Source: Trifolium pratense (taxonomy: Eukaryota > Streptophyta > Magnoliopsida > Fabales > Fabaceae). Taken from it: a DNA stretch of 64,000 nt. Below the pieces are notes generated by a model that made no database searches, was not told the origin of the DNA, and was given only the letters and a program-made list of their open reading frames with translations. This document shows, one piece after another, positions 44,868 through 56,471 of this stretch. The stretch covers positions 22,320,001-22,384,000 of the forward strand of contig NC_060060.1 in NCBI RefSeq assembly GCF_020283565.1. The letters run 5' to 3'. The first letter of the stretch is position 1. Each line of letters opens with the position of its first letter. A program made the position numbers and the translations under genes.

Positions 44868-46720
44868 CTAGAACATCGACCCGTGCGGTGCACGGGTCTG
44901 ATTAGTTGTAAGTTATATAATGATTAAATAAGATATGATAATTCCGATAATGTAAGGTATATGAAAAACGTTGAGTAACATTAAACGATAGTTCACCAAT
45001 AACTTTGGATAAATATTCATACAAAGAAAATTATGTTATATTACGGAAGATTTTCTTATAGACCACATTCGAATTCTTAGTCGTATCTTCACCGTTATCA
45101 TCGATGATCAATATTTTTAATCCTTTTCAAGAAGTAACTCTTGAAATTGCAACATACAACTAACCATGTGAAAACACTGGCGACGGAAGATATATCCCAA
45201 CATGCTTTAAAGATTGTCTCTGACTCTTATTAATAATCATCGCAAAAGAAATCATTATAGGAAACTGTCTCCGTTAAAATTTAAAAGGAATTCTCACGTC
45301 AGATGATGTTAGAGAAAATCTAGGTATGAAAACCTGATCACCAATATTACTTCCTGAAATAATTTTTCCTTCAAGAGCACATTTTCCCAATCTCGTAATA
45401 ATAAGTCTTGTTCCATTGCATAATCCTAATTTTTTATTCAAATTCCTTAATAGCATAACTGGAACTCCAACTTTAAGTCTCAACTTGAGATTTGAAAGTT
45501 CCGACGTAGAAATCGTGTTCAAAAATTCGGGAGTATGAACATCATCCACTGTTTGACCGTCTACATTTTGTGTGAGTGGAGTATCATAACTCAAATATGT
45601 TTTTTCTTCACCAGAAATTAAATCCAACATACAATCATTTATTGTGTCGACTATTGAATTTTTAGGAGCTAGTATAGCTCTACTTTGGAAATGTGTTATA
45701 TCTCATGTTTTGTAAAAGTTGGGGATATGTGTTTTCAACGATAGAAGCAAGAGGATCACCTGAATTTGGAACAATAAATCTGATGGAATGTCAAGTTCTA
45801 AATCATCGTCGTTGTCATCTCCAATTTCTCCATCGCCAACACCCAAAACCCTTTCAGAAAACAATCTTCTTTGTTCAACGTCTGCACTCGAAGCACCACC
45901 GAGAAGCCTCATGTTTTTACTAAATGTTAAAACTTCACAAAAATTCCAAAGAACCGAAGAATTAATAGTAGCATGAACAACTTCTGACCTTGTACCTTTG
46001 GGTATTATTGGTAGAATTTGTCTAAAATCTCCACCAAAAACAACAACTTTTCCACCGAAGAGAATGTGTTTATTTTTTTCATCAACAGACTTGAGAATAT
46101 CTTTTAAAGTTCGATCAACAGCTTCGAAACAGTGTTTGTTCATCATTGGTGCTTCATCCCACCCATATAATGAGCTTTGCTTTTTGTATTAATAGCATCA
46201 AAGGGCTTTTAGGAACTATGGTACATGTTGAAAACTCGTCAACATTTAGAGGAATACAAAACCTTGAATGTGATGTTCTACCGCTAGGTATAAGCAATGC
46301 AGTGATCCCACTTGAGGCAACTGTTAAAACTATCTCACATTTTGAGCGTAATGCGGCTGACACGGCCCTCCAGATAAATGTCTTCCCTGTACCGCCATAA
46401 CCATAAATAAAAAACACACCAGGTTTGTTTTCGTTAACTATTGTCATAATTGTGTCATATACTTTACGTTGCTATGAAGTCATAGTTGACATCAATCTAA
46501 CATGTTCCTCAGCTAATGATTGTCTGTTATAATTCAATTCGTCGTGTATTAAACTATTTTGTATATCAGGAACTAATGATGTGTCTGCTCAAGGCATTGG
46601 AGAATAATCTTTTAAACTCTTCCCACAATCATCTCAATATCTGCTAGTGCATATTGTATCAATTGATCATCGGTTAATACTAAATTTACAATGTTAAAAT
46701 CAAAATAATGAATGTGATTA
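44868..46720 (-). mobile_element. Helitron relic, 3' terminus at 44868, 5' end not located
   Basis: Read on the minus strand, the element ends with a perfect 9-bp hairpin (GACCCGTGC, loop ACC, GCACGGGTC; 44898-44878) followed ten bases later by CTAG and then a T. This is the Helitron 3' hallmark (hairpin, CTRR end, insertion between A and T). The helicase relic just upstream on the same strand confirms it. The Rep domain and 5' TC end were not found; the right limit given is only where helicase homology fades. Confidence 0.8.
45031..46640 (-). pseudogene. Helitron PIF1-type helicase, broken
   Basis: Minus-strand pieces carry, in order, the PIF1/RecD helicase motifs: Walker A GYGGTGKTF, VASSGITALL, Walker B-type DEAPM, GGDFRQILPI (motif III), ILAP.N.IVDTIND, VGVPVMLLRN, the motif V-VI pieces NKSQ and LYVAISRVTS. 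The frame is broken by a stop before the Walker A region, a 4-base GTGG insertion near 46160 just before DEAPM, a shift near 45760, and in-frame TAG and TGA codons near 45100-45170. No product is expected. The helicase would unwind DNA during rolling-circle transposition. Confidence 0.88.
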
Positions 46721-46994
46721 GTGACATGACTATGGTTGTGTTTGGTTGTATTGCAAAAAAATTTGATTTAGCATAATTGAATTTGATAATAACTTTCCAA
46801 ATCACACGTGATAATAATTTTTCAAATCTCACATGATAATTATTCTCTAAATTTATGATCCGGTAGAAAAAAAATCATTGATCAGGAAAGACATAAAAAT
46901 ATTTCGTGATGAATAATATAGTCAACAATAATTTTGATATGATATACTTTTAAAATTGATGGTGCTTATCAATTATTGCACATAATTTTAATCA

Positions 46995-47075
46995 CAATTG
47001 GTATACTTGCCATAGTGGTTGGAAATATTGCCTTGCACTGAAGGGTTGCGGGTTCGAATCCTAGTCAAGACAAAA
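46995..47075 (+). repeat. tRNA-like (SINE-type) fragment
   Basis: It has box-B-like GGGTTCGAATCC and an upstream TAGTGGTTGGAAATATTG segment, but no cloverleaf. It is followed by AT-rich sequence with a T run. Probably a SINE inserted in or next to the Helitron. Confidence 0.45.
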
Positions 47076-47079
47076 TTGT

Positions 47080-50000
47080 ATTATTTTTTAATAAAAATTA
47101 CAAGATAAAATGGAGGGAAAACAGAGAAAACAAATTAGGGTTTAGAGTTTGCTTGTGTATACAAGCATATAATATAAAAGATTTGGTCGTTTGAAACTTA
47201 AGTTTAGATTAAAATTTAAGAGATGGTTACATGATTGTCCATCGTATATAAAGATTTACTTTTGGTTTAAGTGAACATATGTGTTTTTATTTTTGTTTCA
47301 TCTCTTCGGATTCTAGACTTATTTTTTATACGGATTTATCGATGCATAAGGTTTATTTGGAATGATTAGGTTAATTTCGGTGTTCAAACCAAATTTTTTA
47401 ATTTGACTTATTCATAAAGTTTGTTGTCTAAAAGTAAGGATTTAAATTTGATTTGATTTGATTTTTTTTTTTTTTTTTTTTGTGACTTTAGTTTTTTAAA
47501 TCAAATCTTTCAATCTATATTTATAACATTTCTTATATTGTTATACTATTTTGAATGAGTTTATTTTGGTGATTTGAAAATTAAACTTATCTGAATCTTT
47601 ATATTCAATATTTATTTTGAGAAAGAAGGTAAATAAAGAATTGTCATACATATTTGGTTATTATATACTTTACGAAAGATCATTTACCTTTATATAGCAC
47701 TTATCAGTGATTCTCAAAATATTATGATCCAATCTGGTATGTACAAAATTAAAGGTTTCGATTCTTTAAATTTTTTGAAAATATAGATTCTATAATTATT
47801 TGTTTAAATATAGAGTTATGAAGTTTTTTGTTTCCTTTTGTTTAAGAAAAAAAAAAAATAATAATAATTATAGAATTTTATTTATTGATTTAAAGAATCA
47901 TTGAGTATATATGTGAACTAGTTCTAGCATGACAGTATTTTGCTACATAAAGATGTAATTTTTATTTGATTTAAAATTGAATATTTGGACTATAGCATGA
48001 TTATGATGTTTGAGGTTATTGTTATTAAGTTTCTACAATAATTTTTTCCATGCTTTTCAAATTTATTTCATGCTAATGTTTGTTTAATAGTGAGATTTTA
48101 TTCTCACATAAGGGATGTCATTTAATCTTATGATTATCAAGCGACGTCATAAAGAAAAATGGCCTACATTTTGTGGGTAGTGCCTTGTAAATTAAATAAC
48201 TTTCCCATTTTAATTTATTAAATTGTCTAGTAATGACGATTGAGTTGGTTGAAACAACATGTTGCCGAAGTAACCTCTGTTGCGTAGATTTGATTCAATT
48301 GAACTTACAAAAGATGTAGTGTGAAATTATTCATGTGAGTTGTCGTCGGGCCGAAGCAAGGCACAACTTGACCGGATAACTGCATACTTGTGATGGTAAA
48401 TGTGTGGTGATTATAAAGTTATTTACCATGTGGATAATAGGATGCCCGAAGGTGACTATTGTTTGACAGGACTTATCACCAATGTTTGATCATTGCATTG
48501 AGAGTACCACTTGCAATTAATTCTTACAATCCGAAGATTGGGGATTGATGGTGCGCTTGGTATCTTGTTTGAGTATTTTAATTTACAAATAAAGTTTTGC
48601 ATGTCTCTATAATAATTTATTGACATGTCGAATAAAGTGGTGTTGGTGTAAATCCATACAAGTATTTAATTAGTGGATTGCATTGACACTTATAATGGTA
48701 AACATGTGACGATTATAAGGAATTTTTTTTTTTTTTTTGTCAATGTTTGATCATTGTCACGAAATACCACCAGCAATTGATGTGATTTTTTAAGGGCTTG
48801 ACATCAATGGTGCACTAGGTATCTTGGTGATTAATTTTTGTTCTCTATAAACTAATATAGTTTATGTATCTGCAAATTCATGTTAGAACTTTAATTCTTA
48901 AAATTCTAGCGATTAGCAATAAAGGAAGAACATTGTGTTCTCGGATCTAGACCTTATATAAAAGTGGAGAAACTCAAATTCTCTCACAATTTAGTATATT
49001 TTAAGTGAGACTCAGGTTAACAAAGTGAGTATACTCCAAATCACATAAGTCATATGGTAATAAAGTTTTGAATTCCAGAGACATTTGAGGTATTATTTAA
49101 GATCACATAATATTTTGTCATGTTTTCCTTGCTTAAATTAAAGTGCTTCTAAAGCAATGAAGCGAAAAATAAGCTCTCGTCGGAGAGATAATATTTCATT
49201 CGGATTATTAAGCAAAGAAAATCTCAAGAGCACATTAGGTAACTATTTAATCTTGCTAAAGCGTTGTGGTATCGACAATCAGGTAACTTGGTCGAAAATT
49301 TAGCATTTAGTATTTTATTTGCACAATTAGTCTTGTTAGAAATGATTTATGCAAGTAGTTTATCGTATCATATTTTTTGTGCACCATTCGGTGATCGATT
49401 GAAAATATGTTGTTAAAGTTTTGGAATTTTAATTTAGTTCATAAAGTGTTCGTTAATTGATCACGGATAAAATATTTTCCTTTTCATGTTAGCCTGTGTG
49501 TTTCGTTGCCTGTTATATTTACATATATGGGTTCTTGAGGTGCACATACAAAATTTGTATGTAGCTATTTGGTTAAACTTCCTGAAATTTGTTTTATAAG
49601 CTATTAGTACCCATAGGAGACTTATTTTAATTGTGGATTCGGATTCTGAAAATTTTCTACAATTTTTCGAACATAAAACTTCTATTTTGTATTAATGACA
49701 TGTTTTCTTTTTAAAGAACATTTCATAAAGTGTCAAATGAAGAAAATATTGAAGCAAGAGAAAATAATATAGTGCTCATTATGTAAATACCTCATAGGAT
49801 AAAGGCAAATAAAGAATAATAAGAAAATTTGATCTAAACTGACAAATTTCCATTGATGTTGAAAAACACATCAATCTGGCGGGGAAATAAGTCGGTGAAG
49901 ATTGATGGTTTTTCAACTATTTGTTAAATTGTTGTTACTAACATATATTTGTATTTAAAAGACAATTTGGTGAATCATCATGTGAATTAAGTTTTTGCTT

Positions 50001-50490
50001 TAATGTTATAAATTCTTTATTATTATTATTATTTTAAACGAGAGATTCAATTTGTCTTTTAAATTCAAATATTATTATAATCAATTCAGTTATGACTTGT
50101 GACAATCTATAATTGTTGAAAATCTTGAGAAATATAAACTTTGGTCCCAAGTTAAGGAACATTTTGAGACAAAAACTACAAGTCTCTTGAAGATATTGAG
50201 TTTGGGGGAGAGATATGGTAAAAGAACAAAATTGAGTGAGGAAGAATTGGTTCTAAATCAATTCATATAGTTACTATTTATATAGTAAATTTGGATCCTC
50301 ATAAGGACATTAGCGTTCTTCCTCTCAATTAAAGTTAAGAGATTAATTCATTAAGATCAAACTCAATACCTTCAAGAATTAAAGTATCAAGTGTCATAAA
50401 GTATTGACGGAAAAGAGAAATCATATTCGTTTTGTTTTGAAAACTCTATTAGGACAGTCACGACACTTGTTATTTATTATAGTTTTTGGA
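47080..50490. other. internal DNA of the retrotransposon without recognisable genes
   Basis: 3.4 kb with no readable gag or protease. 48390-48570 and 48690-48850 are diverged direct repeats sharing ATGGTAAA..GTG, CAATGTTTGATCATTG, and GATTGATGGTGC/ATCAATGGTGC then GGTATCTTG. They may belong to the element's long leader. Confidence 0.5.
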
Positions 50491-51575
50491 GCTAAATAAT
50501 ATGGATATCAAGATAGTGATTTTTTAATGGCAACATTAAGAAACACAATAAAGTGCAATCAGGTTAAACTTTATGTCAATAGACACAAAGTAGATAATGT
50601 GCAAACAAAAGAAATCCATTCATTTGTTAAGAAATATTGTCACACAAAAGTCTCATAAGGTGATTGTCTCATTTGGTTTTGAGATACATATTATGGAGAG
50701 TTGTGGGTTATACAGATTCAATGGGAGTATGCTTATATTTCTAATAAGTTTATTGAGTCGATTTTATTTTATTTAGTCAACATTGATATATGATTGTTGT
50801 GTGAAACCAAGAAATCACTAACAAAAGTTTAGTGACAAAAGATCTTGGGCACATCTCTTTTGTATTAGGCACTTTGATACTTAGATTTCTCAATGTATTA
50901 TTCGGTTATCACAAAAGAGTTGTATCAATAAAGTTGAAAGTAAATTCGACATGAAAGTCAATAAACTAAGGGATTGCCTTAATCACAAAGGGAGATTGTT
51001 TAGTCTCAATCATTGTCCAAAAGAAAATCTGGAAATTTAGAAAATAAAGCATTTTCCTATATGCTTTAGCATTGAGGAACTTATGTATAATCTTACTTAT
51101 ACGCATCCGGAAATAGTGTATATAATAAGATCATTTGGCAGATACTTGAGCAATTCAAAAACTTGAATTGTTGAAATGAGGCAACCATAAAGATTGTTAT
51201 AGAGGACAATAATTTGTGCTCACATATCGGAGATTTAACAATTTGGAGATCATATGGATGTTCAACTCCGATCCTTTTAAATGTCTATATATAATGGACA
51301 ATCTAACTCAAGAAATGATTGTAAGTATTTATGTCACTTGGTTGCATAAAGTAAAAGATTTTGAAAGATAACTCAAGTTATATTGTGACATACATCGGTC
51401 GGATAATGTTTCAACATCTATTTTATAAAGTTTCTTGACTTATTAGTTGTTGTTGAATGATAGAACATATAGAGATAAAGTTTATGCTAGCTGACTCATT
51501 AATCAAAGACGTGACACCTAAGGTCTTTCATATTATTTTTGTCACTAAGGATGTATTGGATTAGTGGGAGTCTCT
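50490..51575 (+). pseudogene. copia-type pol relic (RT and RNase H pieces)
   Basis: Plus-strand fragments in shifting frames resemble Tnt1-like polyproteins: an ATGGATATCAAG piece corresponding to MDVK of reverse transcriptase (50500), LSQKSCINKV and FSLNHCPK (about 50905-51020), LTYRR with NLEII (about 51215), and FMLADSLIKDVTPKVFH of the RNase H end (about 51478-51530). Many stops, indels and missing blocks separate them. It is clearly non-functional. Confidence 0.75.
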
Positions 51576-52000
51576 CCTTCGTTATGTTCTAACTTTGGTT
51601 TTAACACTTTATTAAAGTTTTCTGCAGAAATAAAGCTTAAGGTTATTATTGTTATAACCGGTTCTGTACCTTTTGTGCAAATATTGAATTTGCAAACTTC
51701 AGTTTGATCTCACTAAAGTTTTTAGTTGGACCAGTTGGAAATAAGCATGATATAGAGATCACATTGCATGAAATTTCCATGTCACTCATCCATATCAGAT
51801 CTATGTCGTCAAGTACATTGATGTGGTGGTCGTCGGGGTTCCGTCACGTTATACGTCAGTGACGACAGCCGCGGTGGTCCCATTATTGGTGTATGAAATG
51901 AACCAGATTGTAAAGTTGAAATCTAAAGATAAATAGCATTCGGATGCGCACCTAAGGAATAATGATATAATTATTTCGATATGTAGCCCAAGTGAGAGAT

Positions 52001-52600
52001 TGTTGGAATATTTTATAATATTCCAATAATATTATGTGGGCAAATATCTTTATATAATTATATTAGCTATTTATCGATTAGGAGCCTTAATTGATTAAGT
52101 GGTCAAACAAAGTTAAAAGGCTAATTAGATTTATATTTAGAATTAATTAAGTAATTAATTAATAGGATATGGGCTCAATATGAGTGGATGTCAGGATGGC
52201 CCATTTCGGGATAATGAGAACCCTAATAGGTCATCACACTATATATAGGCTATGGTCCCCAATATACCATACATAAGCAAATAACTTCTTCTCCCCATCT
52301 GAAGAGAATTCAAGACATAAGGAGTACCGGTTGAGGAAGAACCACACTAGCCAACGGATACTTGTCGTCCGTCTCTCTCTCTTTATGTTTCAGGATCGGT
52401 TTGTTCTACTTCCATCTGACGGTTAGTATCTAATGGATTCTTCTATCCAGATATTCCTAATACTAATTCTTCATAAATCAACATGTCTTAGATCCTGTTT
52501 TATATGCATGCTCCTTCTGTTCTTTCTAGCTTCCGCACTATTTGTATAAGAGCATGACTTGTATGTAATTAATTGGTAAATTAATTATTAAAACCTTTCA
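52001..52600 (+). repeat. 3' LTR of the copia-type element
   Basis: It starts TGTTGGAATATTTTATAATA and ends AAACCTTTCA, preceded by the polypurine tract AAGTGAGAGAT at 51990-52000. It is the direct counterpart of 43878-44475, with about 14 differences counted by eye. Confidence 0.93.
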
Positions 52601-52605
52601 TCTCC

Positions 52606-53049
52606 ATCCTTTCTATCTCTCTTAATTTCACTCTCTCCCTTACTTTGTTTATCATTTTTTTAATGAGGAGAGAGATTGAAATAAGAGAGAAATAGAGAGG
52701 AAGAAGAGATGTAGAGAAAAGAGATAGAGAGGATCCATTTTGCCTAACACACACAATACTGTCACATACAGCCAAAACAAGTCAATTGGTCTACCGGGGG
52801 GACCAATATTTTGACGACAACCTTTGACAGAGCATAACAATCCCACGATTTACCATTAGCAGCCCTCTTTGATGACCCAATTAGAGCGAAGAGGAGAATT
52901 TAGAGCTTAAAAAAAACAATATATTTGAGCTAAAATAATTTGAGACAATTCAAATTCTTTTATCATTTTTATTTATTTATTTGGATAATTAATTTTGAGA
53001 ATTTTTAAAATGATAAACATTTTTTGTTAGAATAGAAAATATTTGTTAA
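52606..53049. other. right half of the split foldback and intergenic DNA
   Basis: 52606-52740 is CT-rich then GA-rich and folds on itself and against 43838-43877. 52790-52850 has a GC-richer phrase (TCTACCGGGGGGACC) of unknown origin. Confidence 0.4.
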
Positions 53050-53222
53050 GATATGCGATTGCTCAGATGTGGGAGCGGCCCTCCGCTTTTCTGGATTTTA
53101 GGGCCGGCATGTTTCATTGTCGTGACGTAGTCCGATTCGCCTGCCTTGAAGACAGGAATTAGGCCCTTACTGATGATAGGATTTATTCGAAGCAAAGTAA
53201 ATGGTCCCCTCTCCACAACGGG
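53050..53222 (-). other. isolated GC-rich segment, possibly organelle-derived
   Basis: About 170 bp of roughly balanced base composition stands out sharply from the AT-rich flanks. The minus strand reads openly through it (part of an 89-codon frame) with GLIPVFKAGESDYVTT-like text. Codon use and composition resemble plant mitochondrial DNA, but I could not match a gene. Origin is inference. Confidence 0.35.
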
Positions 53223-53559
53223 CATAAGGTTTATATTATAATTTGTAGAGAAAATATATTTGGTTATTCTAAGTTTTATAATTAAGGGATTTAGTTTATA
53301 TTTAAATATATTCACTTGGTTATGTCAAAAAAGAAAATATATTTACTTGGTTATAAATAGTTTAAATACCAAGGTTATCATACTATTTTATTAAGTAAAT
53401 AAAGAATTTTAGGTCATTGACATTATTATCAACAATATTTATGTTTCTTATTGTTTTCTCGTATTCTTTCACCTAAATACTACAAATTCAACATTTCTAA
53501 AGTATTTTGCCCAAACAAAATTTAAGGCATTTCAAATGACACAAAAGTTAGGAACTTTT

Positions 53560-53760
53560 TTTGTTTTTTTGAACAGAAAAATATTATTAATAATAACCGG
53601 TCTCTGCACAAGACGAACAGAGGCTAGAAAAAACGGAACAACAAAACAAAGACGCCATATATAAGCGGAAGACCAATGAAAAAGCTAAAAACAGACACCA
53701 CCTAATACACACTCCACAGTCACCAAACCACCAAAGAGGACCATAAACCGTTAATTTTGA
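53560..53760 (-). repeat. possible LINE 3' fragment
   Basis: A-rich plus strand with CTCTGCACAAGACGAACAGAGG and CGCCATATATAAGCGG, reminiscent of LINE 3' regions in minus orientation, but without readable protein. Confidence 0.25.
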
Positions 53761-53935
53761 TGTGTCTCAATAACACATCAAATGATTTTCATTTTTTCTA
53801 AAAAAATTTATGGATGATCTATGTGTATAAACTTTCAATCCAACGGTGAATTTTATAAAATTTATATTCGTCGTAGAGTTATTGAGAAGTAGTGGTGTAC
53901 CATGCACCACTTGATGAACTTGTTCATGATAGAAG
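53755..53935. repeat. half copy of foldback family D upstream of the second GSTU
   Basis: It shares TTTTGATGTGTCTCAATAAC, ATGGATGATCTAT, and ACTTTCAATCCAACGGTGAA with the right arm of 41801-42140. Confidence 0.65.
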
Positions 53936-55024
53936 TGACCAACTAAAACTTATAAAATAACATTAAAGTTTATTTATTTGGATAGACTATTTTTATAAGC
54001 TCAAAAATAAGTCAAATCTAAAGGGCCCTAAATCATTATTCGGGAGTCAGTTCTGGTATTAAGTGATTTCGGCCCCTCCTGATTGCAGTTAATCTCCATA
54101 TTAATCAACCTTTAAGCTTGATACCGAATTTTAAAAAAAAATCTGACCTTAATTTAAATTTGAATTGGACATCATGGGCATACAAGTGTGTACACTAATT
54201 AACATCCATGTATGTCCATGACATATTTCATACGTATGAAATAAACTATTTTTAAAAAGGTAAATGCTTGCTGTTTAAAAGAAAAATTCAAACACTTCTA
54301 AGAAATGTATTCAAACACATTCTGAAAGTATTTATACCCGATACATTTTAGAGTAACTGGTTTGATAGGTAATTGTTAGTTAGCCATTAATATTCATTAT
54401 GAATTTGGTAGATGCCCCTTCTTGCTTGCTTTGAATATTGAATTACCGGTACACCGGTTGGTCCCTCCTAGATTTTTTCATTTTTGTTGTTAACATGTAC
54501 AGTAAGTATGAAATTTCTACGACCATTAAAGGTGGTTAATTTTCGACGGAGTGCCTAGGGAACTCATAACGTTGATTTTCTCCCTCTCAACTAAATTTGT
54601 TCGAACACTTGACCACCTCCCTCCTCGAATTCAATATGTACCATAATAGTTTTTTATTTTATTTTAAAAATGGTATCTAGAAGGACACCAATTTTCTCGT
54701 TTCCTTGCAGTGTTGTCTATTTATAACCATGACCGACCCAACACAGAAAATGACACTAGAAAAATTTGTACACGAAACATCCTCGCTCTCAACGAAAACT
54801 ACCGTAATATTGAAGCAACCTTTCGTATAGCCCGAGCGAACTCCAATGACTCAAGCCATGTGGCTTTGTGCCATAATGGTAGTTTTTTTTTACTTTTTAG
54901 CAACAAAATAAAATTGGTAGGTAATACTATTGGTAGGTAACAACATGTGCCAAATTTGTTACTCTCTCAGCATTTTTTCTTTCATATAGATATCGGCACA
55001 AGAATTTCACATTCTTAATTAACA
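53936..55024. other. 5' flank of the second GSTU gene
   Basis: Non-coding; a 76-codon frame at 54710-54940 is not convincing. TTTCATATAGATAT about 45 bases before the ATG is the nearest TATA-like sequence, weaker than the box of the first GSTU gene. Confidence 0.4.
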
Positions 55025-56471
55025 ATGGCTACAAATGACTTGAAGCTTTTGAGTACACCTTCTAGTCCATTTGCATTGAGAGTAAAAATTGCCCTTAACA
55101 TCAAAGGATTGGATTATGACAACATTGTAGAAACCATGAATCCTAAAAGTGACTTGCTTCTTCAATCCAACCCCGTTTACAAAAAAATTCCAGTTCTAAT
55201 TCATGGTGATAAACCCATTTCTGAATCTGCAATCATAGTTGAATACATTGATGAAGTTTGGAAAAATAATGGTACTCCTATCCTTCCTTCAAATGCTTAT
55301 GATTGCGCCATTGCGCGATTTTGGGTTGCCTACATCGATGACAAGGTATTTCTATTCCTTGTTCATTTTTACTAACCTTTATGAAATTTTTATTTTTATT
55401 CCTCCGTCTTTGAGTACATTTTATGAGAAAGATAAATCCAACCTTTTCATTTGAAATTATATCAAATAAAAACTGAAATACCATGTTGGATAAAGATACG
55501 AAGAATCAGATCGTCTCCCATTGTTCAGAAGTGCAACAAATATTTTTATCTAAGATAGCATACCACAACATGCGGTAACATTTTTTTACACATAAATTGT
55601 TTTGTTGCACCGCTCATGGAGACGATCTGAGTAAATATATGACCGGTAAAACTTCTTAGAAGTTCTAACTAGTTAGTTTTATGATGCGAGTTAGAGTCAA
55701 TATTTTATCCTAACACAGCTAAAATATTTAGTAATTGGAAAATATTCAGTTTTAAGGGTCCGATTGGATGACTTATTTTTGAACTTATGCAAAACAACTA
55801 ATACAAATAAATAAGTTTTTATGTATTATTTATAAGCTTATTAAGGTATTTTATGAAGTAACAACTTATAAAGATACAATTTTTCCTAGCGAGAACTTAT
55901 GAATTAACATAAAAGCTTATTTATTTACATAAGTTACTTTTCATAAGCTCTTCAAATAAGCAAATCCAAACGGGTCCTAAGTCTATGTAAAAATAATTAA
56001 TTATTTTTAATCACAAGTTAAATAAAAATTATGTATGACCATTATAACTCATCTTATTGTTTGTCAATGTTTTTTGTTTCAATGGGAGAGTAGTGGTATA
56101 ATTCCTCAAGAAATCATTTGGTTGCTCAAAATGAGGAGTCAAAAAAGGCAAATTTTGATCAAATGGAAGAAGTGCTTTTGAGGTTAGAAGATGTGCTCAA
56201 CAAGTACAGTGAAGGAAAGGAGTTTTTTGGAGGAGACAAGATTGGATTTCTTGATATTGGTTTTGGAAGCTATTTAAGTTGGTTAAGGGTCACAGAAAAA
56301 ATGATAGGAAAAAAAGTGCTTGATGAAACAAAGACTCCTGCATTGGTGAAATGGGCTGAAGCTTTTGTTGCTCATCCTGCTGTTAAGGGAAATCTACCAG
56401 AAATTGATAAACTTTTGGAGTTTGCTAAGGGTTTGGTGCAAAGAATGGCTGCTGCTGCTTGTCCTAAGTAG
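55025..56471 (+). CDS. GSTU: tau-class glutathione S-transferase, 232 aa, 2 exons
   Basis: Exons 55025-55345 and 56094-56471 join in phase 0 after ..YIDDK, the same site as in the gene at 42331. The catalytic Ser14 lies in TPSSPFALRV; KKIPVLIH and ESAIIVEYIDEVW form the glutathione site. The C-terminal helical domain reads EGKEFFGG, SWLRV, VKWAEAF.AHPAVKGNLPE. Exon 1 is roughly 80% identical in protein to the paralogue. Exon 2 is more diverged and ends AAAACPK rather than with the long Ala/Asp/Pro tail. The intron is 748 bp (382 bp in the paralogue), lengthened by two MITEs. Cytosolic detoxification role by family. Confidence 0.95.
55507..55629. mobile_element. foldback MITE in the GSTU intron, 123 bp
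   Basis: CAGATCGTCTCC at 55507 is inverted as GGAGACGATCTG ending 55629. GTGCAACAA and TTGTTGCAC continue the pairing. No duplication could be assigned. Confidence 0.6.
55756..55977. mobile_element. Harbinger/Tourist-type MITE in the GSTU intron, 222 bp, TSD TAA
   Basis: Ends GGGTCCGATTGGATGACTTA and (reverse complement) GGACCCGTTTGGATTTGCTT are flanked by TAA at 55753-55755 and 55978-55980, as expected of PIF/Harbinger. Repeated CTTATAA and AACTTATG motifs lie inside. Confidence 0.75.

Larger units (their letters stand above)
43878..52600 (+). mobile_element. copia-type LTR retrotransposon, 8.7 kb, TSD TCTCC, defective and nested
   Basis: LTRs at 43878-44475 (598 bp) and 52001-52600 (600 bp) are roughly 97-98% alike by eye. 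The 5-bp duplication TCTCC lies at 43873-43877 and 52601-52605; the 5' LTR's first bases are mutated from TG. TGGTATCAGAGC, the initiator-Met-tRNA primer site, begins at 44478. The tract CCAAGTGAGAGAT precedes the 3' LTR. Inside, only decayed pol pieces of Ty1/copia (Tnt1-like) type remain at about 50500-51560, and a Helitron relic occupies 44868 to at least 46640 in opposite orientation. No gag was recognised. Confidence 0.92.

Noticed and set aside
45274..46447. Functional cellular PIF1 helicase gene
   Set aside because: Motif order fits, but frameshifts and stops break it, and the adjacent hairpin-CTAG end identifies a Helitron relic.
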